A stretch of DNA of 64,000 nt from Natronococcus roseus. GTDB lineage: Archaea > Halobacteriota > Halobacteria > Halobacteriales > Natrialbaceae. A model generated the notes under the pieces. That model was given only the letters and a program-made list of their open reading frames with translations. It was not told the origin of the DNA and did not search any database. Positions 1-8,397 of the stretch are shown one piece after another. Position numbers and translations under genes: made by a program. Numbering within the stretch: position 1 is the first letter of the stretch; every line of letters starts with the position of its first letter. The stretch covers positions 1 through 64,000 of the forward strand of contig NZ_JBHLJR010000008.1 of NCBI RefSeq assembly GCF_043677095.1, read 5' to 3'.

Positions 1-49
1 TGAGGCGTGCGTTTTCGGGCATAGAACACTTTGAAAACGCCACGCCTCA
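1..49. repeat. Imperfect inverted repeat at window edge
   Basis: Bases 1-16 and 33-49 are reverse complements apart from one bulged base, forming a 16-bp stem around a 16-base loop. It lies just beyond the 3' end of the convergent dehydrogenase gene. It could be a transcript-end hairpin or the terminus of a small inserted element; the window edge prevents deciding. Confidence 0.4.
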
Positions 50-99
50 CTTCTTCAACCTTATCTGAACACCGCCGCGTCGGGTCGGCGAGGGGTTCG

Positions 100-954
100 T
101 CAGTCGTGCTCGTAGAACCCCTTACCCGTCTTCTTTCCGAGGTCGCCGGCCTCGACCTTCCGCTTGAGCAGGTAGGCCGGTTTGTACCGATCGCCGAGCT
201 CCTCGTGGAGGGTCTCGGAGGCGTGGAGACAGATGTCGAGGCCGATGTGATCGGCCAGCGTCAGCGGCCCCATCGGGACGTTCGTGCCGAGTTCCATCCC
301 CGCGTCGATATCTTCCTTCGTCGCGACGCCCTCGTCGTAGGCCCGGATCCCCTCGTTGATCCAGGGCATCAGGATCCGATTCGTGACGAAGCCGGGCTTG
401 TCGTCGGACTCCCAGGTCGTCTTGCCCAGCTCCTCGGCGAGGTCGTGGGCCAGTTCGGTCGCGCCGTCGGTCGTCTTTTCGCCGACGACGACCTCGACGC
501 CCTCCATGATCGGGACGGGGTTCATGAAGTGCAGCCCGATCACGCGCTCCGGGCGGTCGAGTTCGGAGGCGATCGTCGTGATCGAGAGGGTGCTCGTGTT
601 CGTCGCGAGTAACACGTCCTCGTCGCAGACTCGCTCCAGCTCCGCGAAGATCTCCCGTTTGACGTCCATCTCCTCGAGAGCGGCCTCGACGACGAGGTCA
701 CAGTCGCCGAGTTCGTCGATGGCGGTCGTCCCCTCGATCCGGCCGCGGATCGTCTCGGGGTCCTCCTCGAGGGCGTCCCGACTCTCGAGGCGGCCGAGGC
801 TGTCCTCGATCGTCTCGAAGCCGTTCTCGACGAACTCCCGTTCGATGTCCCGGAGCACGACGTCGTAGCCGGTCGTCGCGGCGACCTGTGCGATCCCGCT
901 GCCCATCGTTCCCGCGCCGACGACGCCGATCCGGTCGATCTGATCGCGTACCAT
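100..954 (-). CDS. 3-hydroxyacyl-CoA dehydrogenase (HBD type)
   Basis: Predicted 284-residue NAD-dependent dehydrogenase that interconverts 3-hydroxyacyl-CoA (probably 3-hydroxybutyryl-CoA) and 3-ketoacyl-CoA in fatty acid or butanoate metabolism. The N-terminus has the Rossmann motif GVVGAGTMGSGIAQ, the middle has the LHFMNPVP segment with the catalytic His, and the end carries the GRKTGKG-like GKKTGKGFYEHD tail of the family. Length matches the single-domain HBD type (about 285 residues). A start 18 bases further upstream (972) is possible; 954 was chosen because it directly precedes the Rossmann strand. It is a single gene, divergent from the aldolase. Confidence 0.9.
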   Translation of the reverse strand: MVRDQIDRIGVVGAGTMGSGIAQVAATTGYDVVLRDIEREFVENGFETIEDSLGRLESRDALEEDPETIRGRIEGTTAIDELGDCDLVVEAALEEMDVKREIFAELERVCDEDVLLATNTSTLSITTIASELDRPERVIGLHFMNPVPIMEGVEVVVGEKTTDGATELAHDLAEELGKTTWESDDKPGFVTNRILMPWINEGIRAYDEGVATKEDIDAGMELGTNVPMGPLTLADHIGLDICLHASETLHEELGDRYKPAYLLKRKVEAGDLGKKTGKGFYEHD

Positions 955-1132
955 ACGCCGGCCTTCACCCATCGGGCTCGTAAACGTGCCGATCGATCGT
1001 GTGAGTCCGCCGCTCGAGGGAGACGAACTGTTGCTTTCCAGAGGGGTTGTACGGAGGGATATTTCCGGACAGTGGACGACCGACGGAGTCGCTTACTACG
1101 ACTGTAAGTAATTTATATCAGGCAGACCACCA

Positions 1133-1142
1133 GAGATATATA
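1133..1142 (+). promoter_or_regulatory. TATA-like box of the fba-fbp operon
   Basis: GATATATAG lies 25-34 bases before the aldolase ATG, the distance expected for a leaderless haloarchaeal transcript. A second AT-rich stretch (TTTATATC, 1112-1119) is an alternative box. Confidence 0.45.
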
Positions 1143-1166
1143 GCGACACGGTGGACCGTCTAACAG

Positions 1167-1955
1167 ATGATTCCGATCGACGACTCTCCGATCGTTCGCG
1201 ACGGTAAGTCACTGATTCTCGCGATGGACCACGGCCTCGAGCACGGTCCGGTCGACTTCGAGGACGTCCCGGAGAAGCTCGACCCGTCGACGGTGTTCGA
1301 GACGGCGACCCACGACGCCGTCACCTGCATGGCCGTCCAGAAGGGGATCGCGGAGGGGTACTACCCCAGCTACGAGGACGACGTCAACCTCCTGTTGAAG
1401 GTAAACGGCACCTCGAACCTCTGGATGGGCGAGTACGACTCCGCGGTGAACTGCTCGGTCGACTACGCGGCCGAACTCGGTGCCGACGCTATCGGTTTCA
1501 CGCTCTACGGCGGTTCGAACCACGAGGTCGAGATGGCCGAGGAGTTCCGCGACGTCCAGGAGGACGCCCGCGAACACGATCTGCCCGTCGTCATGTGGTC
1601 ATACCCCCGCGGACAGGGGCTGAAAAACGACACCAAGCCGAGCACCATCTCCTATGCAACCCGCCTCGGCCTCGAGCTGGGCGCCGACATCGCGAAGGTC
1701 AAGTACCCCGGCAGTTCCGAAGCGATGGAACACGCCTGCAAGTCCGCCGGCGACATGAACGTCGTCATGAGCGGCGGGTCGAAGACGTCGGACTACGAGT
1801 TCCTCTCGACGGTCGAGTCCGCCGTCAGCGCCGGCGCGAAGGGGCTCGCGGTCGGGCGCAACGTCTGGCAGCGCGAGAACCCGACCCGAATCCTCGACGC
1901 CCTCGAGAAGGTGATCTTCGAGGAGGAGACCGCCGACGCCGCGCTCGAGGAATGA
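1167..1955 (+). CDS. Class I fructose-bisphosphate aldolase, archaeal (DhnA/DeoC-like)
   Basis: A 262-residue cytoplasmic TIM-barrel enzyme cleaving or forming fructose 1,6-bisphosphate. Visible family signatures are AMDHGLEHGP near residues 19-28, the Schiff-base segment ADIAKVKYPGS (Lys177 or Lys179), and the phosphate-binding end MSGGSKTSD followed by GAKGLAVGRNVWQ. Length is typical of archaeal class I aldolases. Its stop codon overlaps the start of fructose-1,6-bisphosphatase (ATGA), so the two are probably co-transcribed and translationally coupled, forming a gluconeogenic pair. Confidence 0.93.
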   Translation: MIPIDDSPIVRDGKSLILAMDHGLEHGPVDFEDVPEKLDPSTVFETATHDAVTCMAVQKGIAEGYYPSYEDDVNLLLKVNGTSNLWMGEYDSAVNCSVDYAAELGADAIGFTLYGGSNHEVEMAEEFRDVQEDAREHDLPVVMWSYPRGQGLKNDTKPSTISYATRLGLELGADIAKVKYPGSSEAMEHACKSAGDMNVVMSGGSKTSDYEFLSTVESAVSAGAKGLAVGRNVWQRENPTRILDALEKVIFEEETADAALEE

Positions 1956-2821
1956 CCGGACGCGACGACAGTCGCGTGGTCGACGAGGTAGTCGAGACGA
2001 TCGCGGAATCGGCACCGGAGATCAGGCAGGGCCTCGTCGGCCGACGCGAGGACGCCGACGCGGAGAACCCGAGCGGTGAGACCCAGGCCGAGGCCGACGT
2101 CTGGGCCGACGAGCTGCTCGCCGACCGCCTCTCGTCGATCGACGGGGTTTGTCAGTACGCGAGCGAGGAGCGCCTCGAGACGATCGACTGCGGGGACGAG
2201 GGCGGGCTTTCGGTCGGCGTCGACCCCCTCGACGGCTCCTCGAACCTCAAATCGAACAACACGATGGGGACGGTGTTCGGAATCTACGACGAACCCCTTC
2301 CCGCACCGGGCACCTCGCTCGTCGCCTCGGGCTGGATCCTCTACGGGCCGATCACGACGATGGCCCTCGCCCGCGACGGAGTCGTCGAAAAGTACGAGCT
2401 GACGGGCGACGACCGCAACCTCGTCGACGACGACGTTACCCTCCCCGACGATCCCCTCGTCTACGGCTTCGGCGGCCGCGTCCCCCACTGGTCGGACGAG
2501 TTCGAGGCTTACGTCCGCGAGATCGAGTCCGATCCGGACCACAAACTGCGCTACGGCGGCGCGATGATCGGCGACGTCAACCAGGTGCTCACCTACGGCG
2601 GGATCTTCGCCTACCCCGCCCTCGAGGGCAACCCCCGAGGCAAGCTCCGCCTGCAGTTCGAGGGGAACCCGATCGCACACCTCGTCGAGACGGCCGGCGG
2701 CAGCTCCACAGATGGAAGCCAGTCGATCCTCGAGGTCGAACCGGACGAGCTCCACGACCGCGTGCCGCTGCACGTCGGCAACGACGAGCTGATCGACCGC
2801 CTCGAGGACGCCCTCGAGTAG
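1952..2821 (+). CDS. fbp: Fructose-1,6-bisphosphatase class 1
   Basis: A 289-residue phosphatase of the FBPase/inositol monophosphatase fold, converting fructose 1,6-bisphosphate to fructose 6-phosphate. The metal-binding signature DPLDGSSN is present near residue 90, preceded by the acidic metal site in YASEE, and the C-terminal active-site region has GNPRGKLRLQFEGNPIAHLVETAGG. The start ATG overlaps the aldolase stop by four bases. Together with the aldolase it commits the operon to gluconeogenesis. Confidence 0.93.
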   Translation: MTGRDDSRVVDEVVETIAESAPEIRQGLVGRREDADAENPSGETQAEADVWADELLADRLSSIDGVCQYASEERLETIDCGDEGGLSVGVDPLDGSSNLKSNNTMGTVFGIYDEPLPAPGTSLVASGWILYGPITTMALARDGVVEKYELTGDDRNLVDDDVTLPDDPLVYGFGGRVPHWSDEFEAYVREIESDPDHKLRYGGAMIGDVNQVLTYGGIFAYPALEGNPRGKLRLQFEGNPIAHLVETAGGSSTDGSQSILEVEPDELHDRVPLHVGNDELIDRLEDALE

Positions 2822-2989
2822 CCACTTGAGGCGAACGTTCCAGACGACCCTCCTTTTTCGCGCGTAGGAACCGGGTCCACTGTTTCCATGGCGGTCGGGA
2901 TCGCCGCGTCCCCGGGGAGACGGCGAGTGCCAAAGCGAGAGTCCGACACGCACAGGGTTATTTCGCTACGGCTGGGAGGTGCCGGTGCA

Positions 2990-3801
2990 ATGAGGGACGC
3001 CCACGCCCGACTGGAGCGGGATCTCGCCGCCCTCGAGGAGTTGTCGGTATTCGTCGCCTACAACGCGAACGTCGATGCGATCGTTCGAGTCGCCGAAGAG
3101 CTGGCGTCGTTTCTCGATCGACCGTCGGACCCCGGGAAGACGGGACCGGCGAAACCGCTCGAGTCGAAGCGGGATCTCGCGGCGGCGATCGCGCGAACGA
3201 TGGCGGCCGGACACGGCGACGAGATCGCCATGACCGATGCGTTCGCCGCCACGCTGGAGGCGGAGCTGAAGCCCGACGGCCAGGCGGGGATCATGACGAA
3301 CCTGCTCACCGCACTGGGGACCGCACCGATCACGTACACGTACCTGCTCTCCGAGCGACAGCTGTCGATGTTCGACCACCCCGAGGCGGTGCGCTACCCC
3401 GTCCTCGAGGACGAGACGGTGAGCTACGTTTCCCTTCCAGAGGCCGAAACCGCCGAGCGAACGAAGATCAACTGGGTGTTCGAGTTCAGGGAGGGAGACG
3501 AGTTCTTCGGGGTGCGGGCGACAGGTGGCTCCCGGTTCATCGCTGCCTCGAGACCGCCGGAGTTCGACCTGACGGCCGGCGATCTCGAGACCCCTCGAGG
3601 AAGGGACTGGCGGCGATCGAACTGCTCGCAGAACACGTCGGCGGGCGAGTCGATGACGGCACCCTCTGTGAGCCGACGGTCGCCGCCTGCCCCAACCGCG
3701 TCGTCGCCGATCCCGCGGGGACAGTCGGTATCGGCGACATCGTCTCGGCCTCGAGTTTCGTCCTCGAGCTCGCCGTCACCAGGGACGAGAGTGAGGGGTG
3801 A
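2990..3801 (+). pseudogene. ADP-dependent phosphofructokinase/glucokinase remnant with internal deletion
   Basis: The first about 200 codons read as the N-terminal part of an ADP-dependent sugar kinase (ribokinase-like fold): VFVAYNANVDAIV, then TNLLTALGTAPITYTYLLS, and TKINWVFEFREGDEFFGV. Near 3595 the frame changes, and the remaining codons to the stop at 3799-3801 read in another frame as the C-terminal part, ending with the nucleotide-binding GIGD motif in TVGIGDIVSASSFVLEL. The central section, including the substrate loop, is missing. Family members are usually about 400-480 residues; both surviving pieces total about 270. The junction sits between two CTCGAG-containing stretches. A start 102 bases upstream is open but less convincing. 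Confidence 0.75.
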
Positions 3802-3813
3802 TCGCGGTCCCGA

Positions 3814-4080
3814 TCAGTCGCGGTTCGACGAGCCGCCCCAGCCGGCCGTGATGGAGACGTACAGTCCGACCCCGACCAGCAGGAGGAGGTAGAACAGCCA
3901 CCGGGGCCAGTTCGTCGAGAGAAACAGCAGCGTCAGAAACAGGACCCAGAGACCGATGACGAGCGCGTCGAGGACGATACGGGTTCCGACGCCGACGGCC
4001 GCTGCGAGGCTGGCGAGCGCGCGTCGCGGTCGGGAGCGGCGGTCGTCGGACATCGCTGCGTGCGTGGTGTCGGGTTCCAT
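3814..4080 (-). CDS. Small membrane protein, two hydrophobic segments
   Basis: 88 residues with no recognised family. A basic, charged N-terminus (about residues 10-25) is followed by two hydrophobic stretches (about 33-57 and 63-80), consistent with a two-helix inner membrane protein. Its ATG follows the stop of the upstream serine-protease-like gene by one base, so the two are probably coupled; an internal ATG at 4053 is an alternative start. Confidence 0.6.
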   Translation of the reverse strand: MEPDTTHAAMSDDRRSRPRRALASLAAAVGVGTRIVLDALVIGLWVLFLTLLFLSTNWPRWLFYLLLLVGVGLYVSITAGWGGSSNRD

Positions 4081-4081
4081 C

Positions 4082-5254
4082 TCAGAAGTGATAACCGTAC
4101 TGCTCGGTGACGCGATAGGCCGCGACCCCCCAGACGTAGCTCTGGCCGGGCCACCAGGTGCGGGCGTTGTTGAACCCCGCGACGAGGACGTCCTCCTCGT
4201 CGCCCCCGGGATCGTCGTAGTAGCTGGCCGAGCCGCTGTCGCCGTCGGTCAGGTCCATCTCGCCGCCCCAGCGGATTTGGCCCCGCCGACAGAAGTCGTC
4301 GGTGAAACAGGTTACCGCGTCGAACCCCTGGACCCGACCGGTCGTATGGCCCGTCAGCGCGCCGACCTTCTCGAGGCGTTCGTCCCGGGCGATGAGGTCG
4401 GCGAGGCCCCAGCGTGTCAGCTGGCCGCGCACGCGAACTGGCTCCGGAGCGTCGATCCACATCGACGGCGCGAGACTCCCGTTCGGTTCGATGGCGGCAA
4501 CGTCCTCGACGGGATAGGCGTGTCTGACCGGCCCGAGTTCGACGGGGTCCTCGGCCGAAATCGGGAGCGAGAGCAACGCGCCGTCGACCTCGTCCTGCTC
4601 CTCGAAGGCGTGTTCGGCCGTGACGAAGTACCGTTGCTGAATTTCGGGGTCGAACATAGCCGGCCCGAGCGTCGCGAGACTCGAGGGCGTCTCGCAGGCG
4701 ATTCCGGCGGGGACCTGGCTCGAGGTGAGCGATTCGGCCATTCGCGGCTCGTAGCGGTCGGAGTCGTCCTCGACCGCCTCGACGTCGACGATCTCTCGGA
4801 CGGTCAGGGAGACGCCCTCCGAGAGGTCGCCGACCGCGTCTCGGATCGAATCGAGGTCGCCGGAGACGCCGACCGAGACCGCCGCACCGCCGTCGTCGTA
4901 GGGCTCGGGGACGACCGCGCTGCCGAGGTATCCGGTGAAGGCGGCCCGGGAGAGGCGGTCGTTCAGCTCGATCGCGCTCTCGACGGCGGCGTACCAGTCG
5001 GCGGGAACGTACTCCGTGCGCTCCTCGAGCGACCAGGGGTCGTCGGGGTCGCTTCGGACGAGCGCGGTGACGACCGGGACCTCGCCGTCGTCGGCCGCGA
5101 GGAAGTCCTCGACGCCGAGAAAGTGGGCCATACCGAGGGCGTACCCGCCAGTAGCGAGGGTTCGGAAGAACTCACGGCGGCTCATTCCCTCTCGGACGTG
5201 GTCGCGAATCCTCGCGAGTCGATCTGCGGAGCGGGAAGCGGTCGCATGGGACAT
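4082..5254 (-). CDS. Tat-exported trypsin-like serine protease family protein
   Basis: 390 residues. A twin-arginine motif SRREFFRTLATGG starts at about residue 25, followed by a hydrophobic stretch, suggesting Tat export or membrane anchoring. The C-terminal half carries an S1-like catalytic triad: VTAEHAF (His215), EDVAAIEP (Asp251) and TDGDSGSASY (Ser340), plus TGHTTGRVQG as in streptogrisin-like proteases, and a possible Cys317/Cys322 pair. The long N-terminal region (55-200) could be a pro-domain. The family is assigned from these motifs only; activity is inferred. It is followed directly by a small membrane protein gene. Confidence 0.7.
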   Translation of the reverse strand: MSHATASRSADRLARIRDHVREGMSRREFFRTLATGGYALGMAHFLGVEDFLAADDGEVPVVTALVRSDPDDPWSLEERTEYVPADWYAAVESAIELNDRLSRAAFTGYLGSAVVPEPYDDGGAAVSVGVSGDLDSIRDAVGDLSEGVSLTVREIVDVEAVEDDSDRYEPRMAESLTSSQVPAGIACETPSSLATLGPAMFDPEIQQRYFVTAEHAFEEQDEVDGALLSLPISAEDPVELGPVRHAYPVEDVAAIEPNGSLAPSMWIDAPEPVRVRGQLTRWGLADLIARDERLEKVGALTGHTTGRVQGFDAVTCFTDDFCRRGQIRWGGEMDLTDGDSGSASYYDDPGGDEEDVLVAGFNNARTWWPGQSYVWGVAAYRVTEQYGYHF

Positions 5255-5504
5255 ACTACTGATCTCTCGAGTCTGGCTCTACGGCGTACGCCACGGGCTG
5301 TCATAGCTAATCGTCACGTACACCCGTGGGATCGGAAGCTACTACGGGTTTGGGTAATTTAGAAGATACCGATTCTGCCTGCAGGTGCTATTTCCGTTTG
5401 GTACCCTGACAGTCACCGAAACCGGCGTTTCGGCGGGATAGTCGGTCGAATCACGACGCCGGCGAGTGAAAACGGTTTTGGGACCCCCCGTCGCAATTTT
5501 TGTC

Positions 5505-7283
5505 ATGAAAGTTCGTATCGCTGCGACCGCGTCCGACGACGAGGCGGCCGCGATCGCGGCCGCGCTGGCCGAGCACGTCGGGAGCGACGTCGAGGTGTAC
5601 GTCGGCGACGGAGACGAGCCGGCAGCGACCCACGAGGAGCCGACCGAGCCCGAGCAGACGGCGGATCGATCGGCGGCCGACCGGTCCGCGGAGTCGCTCG
5701 GACCGACCGACCGCGAGGCGCTGCTGTGGGCGGAGATCGAGGATATCCTCGAGGGCGGCCCGAAGAAGTACCGCGAGCAGCTCGAGGACGGCGAGAAGCT
5801 GTTCGTCCGGGATCGACTCGACCTGTGGTTCGGCGGGGACGGCGGCGACCTGCTGTTCGAGGACGGGAAGTTCGCGGCGTTCGACGACTGGCACCCCCGC
5901 GGGGCCGACGCGGACGAGGAGACCGACGACCGACTTCCGGCCGACGGGCTCATCACTGGCGCCGCGGAGTTCGAGGGACGGGACGTCCACTTCATGGCCA
6001 ACGATTACACCGTCAAGCGCGGCAGCATGGCGACCAAGGGCGTCGAGAAGTTCCTCCGGATGCAACAGCGGGCGCTGAAGACGGGCAAGCCGGTACTGTA
6101 CCTGATGGACTCCTCAGGGGGGCGGATCGACCAGCAGACGGGCTTTTTCGCCAACCGTGAGGGGATCGGGAAGTACTACTACAACCACTCGATGCTCTCG
6201 GGTCGGGTGCCCCAGATCTGCGTGCTCTACGGTCCCTGTATCGCCGGGGCCGCCTACACGCCCGTCTTCGCCGACTTCACGATCATGGTCGAGGGGATGT
6301 CCGCGATGGCGATCGCCTCCCCACGGATGGTCCAGATGGTCACCGGCGAGGACATCGACCTCGAGGAGCTCGGCGGGCCCGCGGTCCACGCCTGCGAGTC
6401 GGGGTCGGCGGATCTGGTCGCCCGCGACGAGGAACATGCCCGCGAGCTCGTCGCCCAGCTGATCACCTATCTCCCCGACAGCGCCGACGAGAAGCCGCCG
6501 AAACAGGAGCCGAAGCCGCCGGTCGCTTCGCCGGAGGGGATCGACGCGATCGTTCCGCAGGAGCCCAACAAGGGGTACGACATGACCGATGTCATCGATC
6601 GGGTCGTCGACGAGGGGTCGTACTTCGAGTTACGGCCCGATTACGGCGAGGAGATCATCACGGCCTACGCCCGGATCGACGGCCGCCCCGTCGGGATCGT
6701 CGCGAACCAACCGGCCCACCGCGCGGGCGCGATCTTCCCCGACGCGGCCGAGAAGGCCGCGGAGTTCATCTGGAAGTCCGACGCGTTCGACATCCCCCTG
6801 CTCTATCTCTGTGACACGCCCGGGTTCATGGCCGGCTCGCAGGTCGAGAAGGAGGGCATCTTAGAGCAGGGCAAGAAGATGATCTACGCGACCTCTTCGG
6901 CGACGGTGCCCAAGCAGACGGTGGTCGTCCGCAAGGCCTACGGCGCCGGGATCTACGCGATGGGCGGCCCCGCATACGATCCCGAGAGCGTCATCGGTCT
7001 CCCGTCTGGAGAGATCGCCATCATGGGTCCCGAAGCCGCGATCAACGCAGTCTACGCGCGCAAGCTCTCCGAAATCGACGACCCCGAGGAGCGCGAACGC
7101 CGCGAGCAGGAACTGCGCGAGGAGTACCGCGAGGACATCGACGTCCACCGGATGGCAAGCGAGGTCGTCATCGACGAGATCGTCCCCCCGAGCACGCTTC
7201 GCGAGGAGCTGTCGGCCCGCTTCGCGTTCTACGAGGGCCTCGAGAAGGAGCTGCCGGACAAGAAACACGGCACGATCCTCTAG
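5505..7283 (+). CDS. Acyl-CoA (propionyl/methylmalonyl-CoA) carboxylase carboxyltransferase beta subunit
   Basis: 592 residues. From about residue 75 it is a two-domain crotonase-fold carboxyltransferase: LYLMDSSGGRIDQQTGF and YGPCIAGAAYTPVFADF form the first oxyanion/CoA region, and GIVANQPAHRAGAIFPDAAEKAAEF and LYLCDTPGFMAGSQVE the second. It would transfer carboxyl from biotin to acyl-CoA. The first about 35 residues (KVRIAATASDDEAAAIAAAL) resemble the small epsilon-like subunits of haloarchaeal acyl-CoA carboxylases and look fused here. ATG at 5505 was preferred over one 39 bases upstream because the conserved domain starts there. No biotin carboxylase gene is adjacent. Confidence 0.88.
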   Translation: MKVRIAATASDDEAAAIAAALAEHVGSDVEVYVGDGDEPAATHEEPTEPEQTADRSAADRSAESLGPTDREALLWAEIEDILEGGPKKYREQLEDGEKLFVRDRLDLWFGGDGGDLLFEDGKFAAFDDWHPRGADADEETDDRLPADGLITGAAEFEGRDVHFMANDYTVKRGSMATKGVEKFLRMQQRALKTGKPVLYLMDSSGGRIDQQTGFFANREGIGKYYYNHSMLSGRVPQICVLYGPCIAGAAYTPVFADFTIMVEGMSAMAIASPRMVQMVTGEDIDLEELGGPAVHACESGSADLVARDEEHARELVAQLITYLPDSADEKPPKQEPKPPVASPEGIDAIVPQEPNKGYDMTDVIDRVVDEGSYFELRPDYGEEIITAYARIDGRPVGIVANQPAHRAGAIFPDAAEKAAEFIWKSDAFDIPLLYLCDTPGFMAGSQVEKEGILEQGKKMIYATSSATVPKQTVVVRKAYGAGIYAMGGPAYDPESVIGLPSGEIAIMGPEAAINAVYARKLSEIDDPEERERREQELREEYREDIDVHRMASEVVIDEIVPPSTLREELSARFAFYEGLEKELPDKKHGTIL

Positions 7284-7412
7284 TTCGATCCCGAAAACCG
7301 TTTAGCAGCCGCCTATCCGATCGCTATCGCTCTCATAACAAAACCGCTCCTCGTCGAGGAGAGCTACACGCTCCCGAGGGCGGCTGCCGGTTCGACTCCG
7401 GCGGGGAGACTC

Positions 7413-7763
7413 ATGAGCTTCGACGAGGGACACGCCTCGAGACGGCTTCCCGGCGAGCTGACGCCGAAGATGCTCGAGCGCGCGCTCTGGATCCTCGTCG
7501 CCCTCTCGCTGGTCGGCGACGTCGTCACGACGTTCGTCGGCCTCCAGCTCGGGCTGGCCGAGTCGAACCCGATCGCCAGGAACGTGATCTACAGCTACGG
7601 GCTCGCGGGAATGCTCGCGATGAAGGGGACCGCCGTCGGCATTGGCCTGGCCTGTCGGCCGCTCCTTCCACAGGTGTATCGGGTGATCGTCCCCGCCGGG
7701 CTCGCGATCCCCTGGACCGTCGCGGTCGGGATCAACCTCTACATGATCTCGCGGGTCGTCTGA
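7413..7763 (+). CDS. Small multi-spanning membrane protein (DUF5658-like)
   Basis: 116 residues with about three hydrophobic helices (26-45, 60-80, 90-112). The motif SLVGDVVTTFVGLQLGLAESNP, with Asp in the first helix and NP after it, resembles the haloarchaeal DUF5658 membrane family. No enzymatic motif is visible. It is convergent with the PH-domain gene pair. Confidence 0.65.
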   Translation: MSFDEGHASRRLPGELTPKMLERALWILVALSLVGDVVTTFVGLQLGLAESNPIARNVIYSYGLAGMLAMKGTAVGIGLACRPLLPQVYRVIVPAGLAIPWTVAVGINLYMISRVV

Positions 7764-7776
7764 GCGCCTGAGGGTG

Positions 7777-8397
7777 CTATCGACGCTCGTCGCCGTTCCG
7801 CTCCTCGAGGGCGACCCGCCAGCCCCGAACCGCGTCCTTGATCGCGGCCCACTGTGCCCGCGTGCCGGGAACTCCAGCCCTTTCGGATCCGCCCGCCGCA
7901 CGCTCGAGTTCGGCTCGAACCGCGAGCGGAGCGTCGATGGAGCGAAACGCGAGCGTCGATCCGCTCGCGGTCTCGATCGAGACCGTTCCGGCGTCGATCA
8001 CCGTCTCGAGGGCACCCTGCGTGACGGTCGTGTTCTGGACTCGCGCGAGGCCGACCGTTCGCACCGAGACGCCGACCACGCCGCGTCTGATCGCCAGCCG
8101 ACGGTCCGTGATCACGAACTCCGTTCTCGCGAGCCGGACGTAGGGCCACAGCGGCACCGCCGCGAGTATCGGGATCCAGCCCAGTGCCAGGATCGTGAGG
8201 AACTCGAGGACGACGCCGACGGCGACCGCGGCCATAGCGAGGACCGTGCCGGCCAGCCACGGGTAGATGGTCTGGACCCGAGGTCGGCCTCGCCACTGTA
8301 GTCGCTCGTCGGACTCGAGGGCCAGCCAGGATGCGACCCTCTCTCGGTCCGCCTGATCGCCCGAATCGGTCCGAGAACGACTCGTCGTGGCCGTCAT
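7777..8397 (-). CDS. PH-domain (bPH2/YdbS-like) membrane protein
   Basis: 206 residues: a cytoplasmic N-terminus, two adjacent membrane helices (about 45-90), then a bacterial pleckstrin-like domain beginning TEFVITDRRLAIRRGVVG and continuing VGLARVQNTTVTQGAL. The role is unknown; YdbS/YdbT pairs are membrane-associated. Its start overlaps the end of the upstream PH-domain gene by four bases, giving a co-translated pair. Confidence 0.8.
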   Translation of the reverse strand: MTATTSRSRTDSGDQADRERVASWLALESDERLQWRGRPRVQTIYPWLAGTVLAMAAVAVGVVLEFLTILALGWIPILAAVPLWPYVRLARTEFVITDRRLAIRRGVVGVSVRTVGLARVQNTTVTQGALETVIDAGTVSIETASGSTLAFRSIDAPLAVRAELERAAGGSERAGVPGTRAQWAAIKDAVRGWRVALEERNGDERR

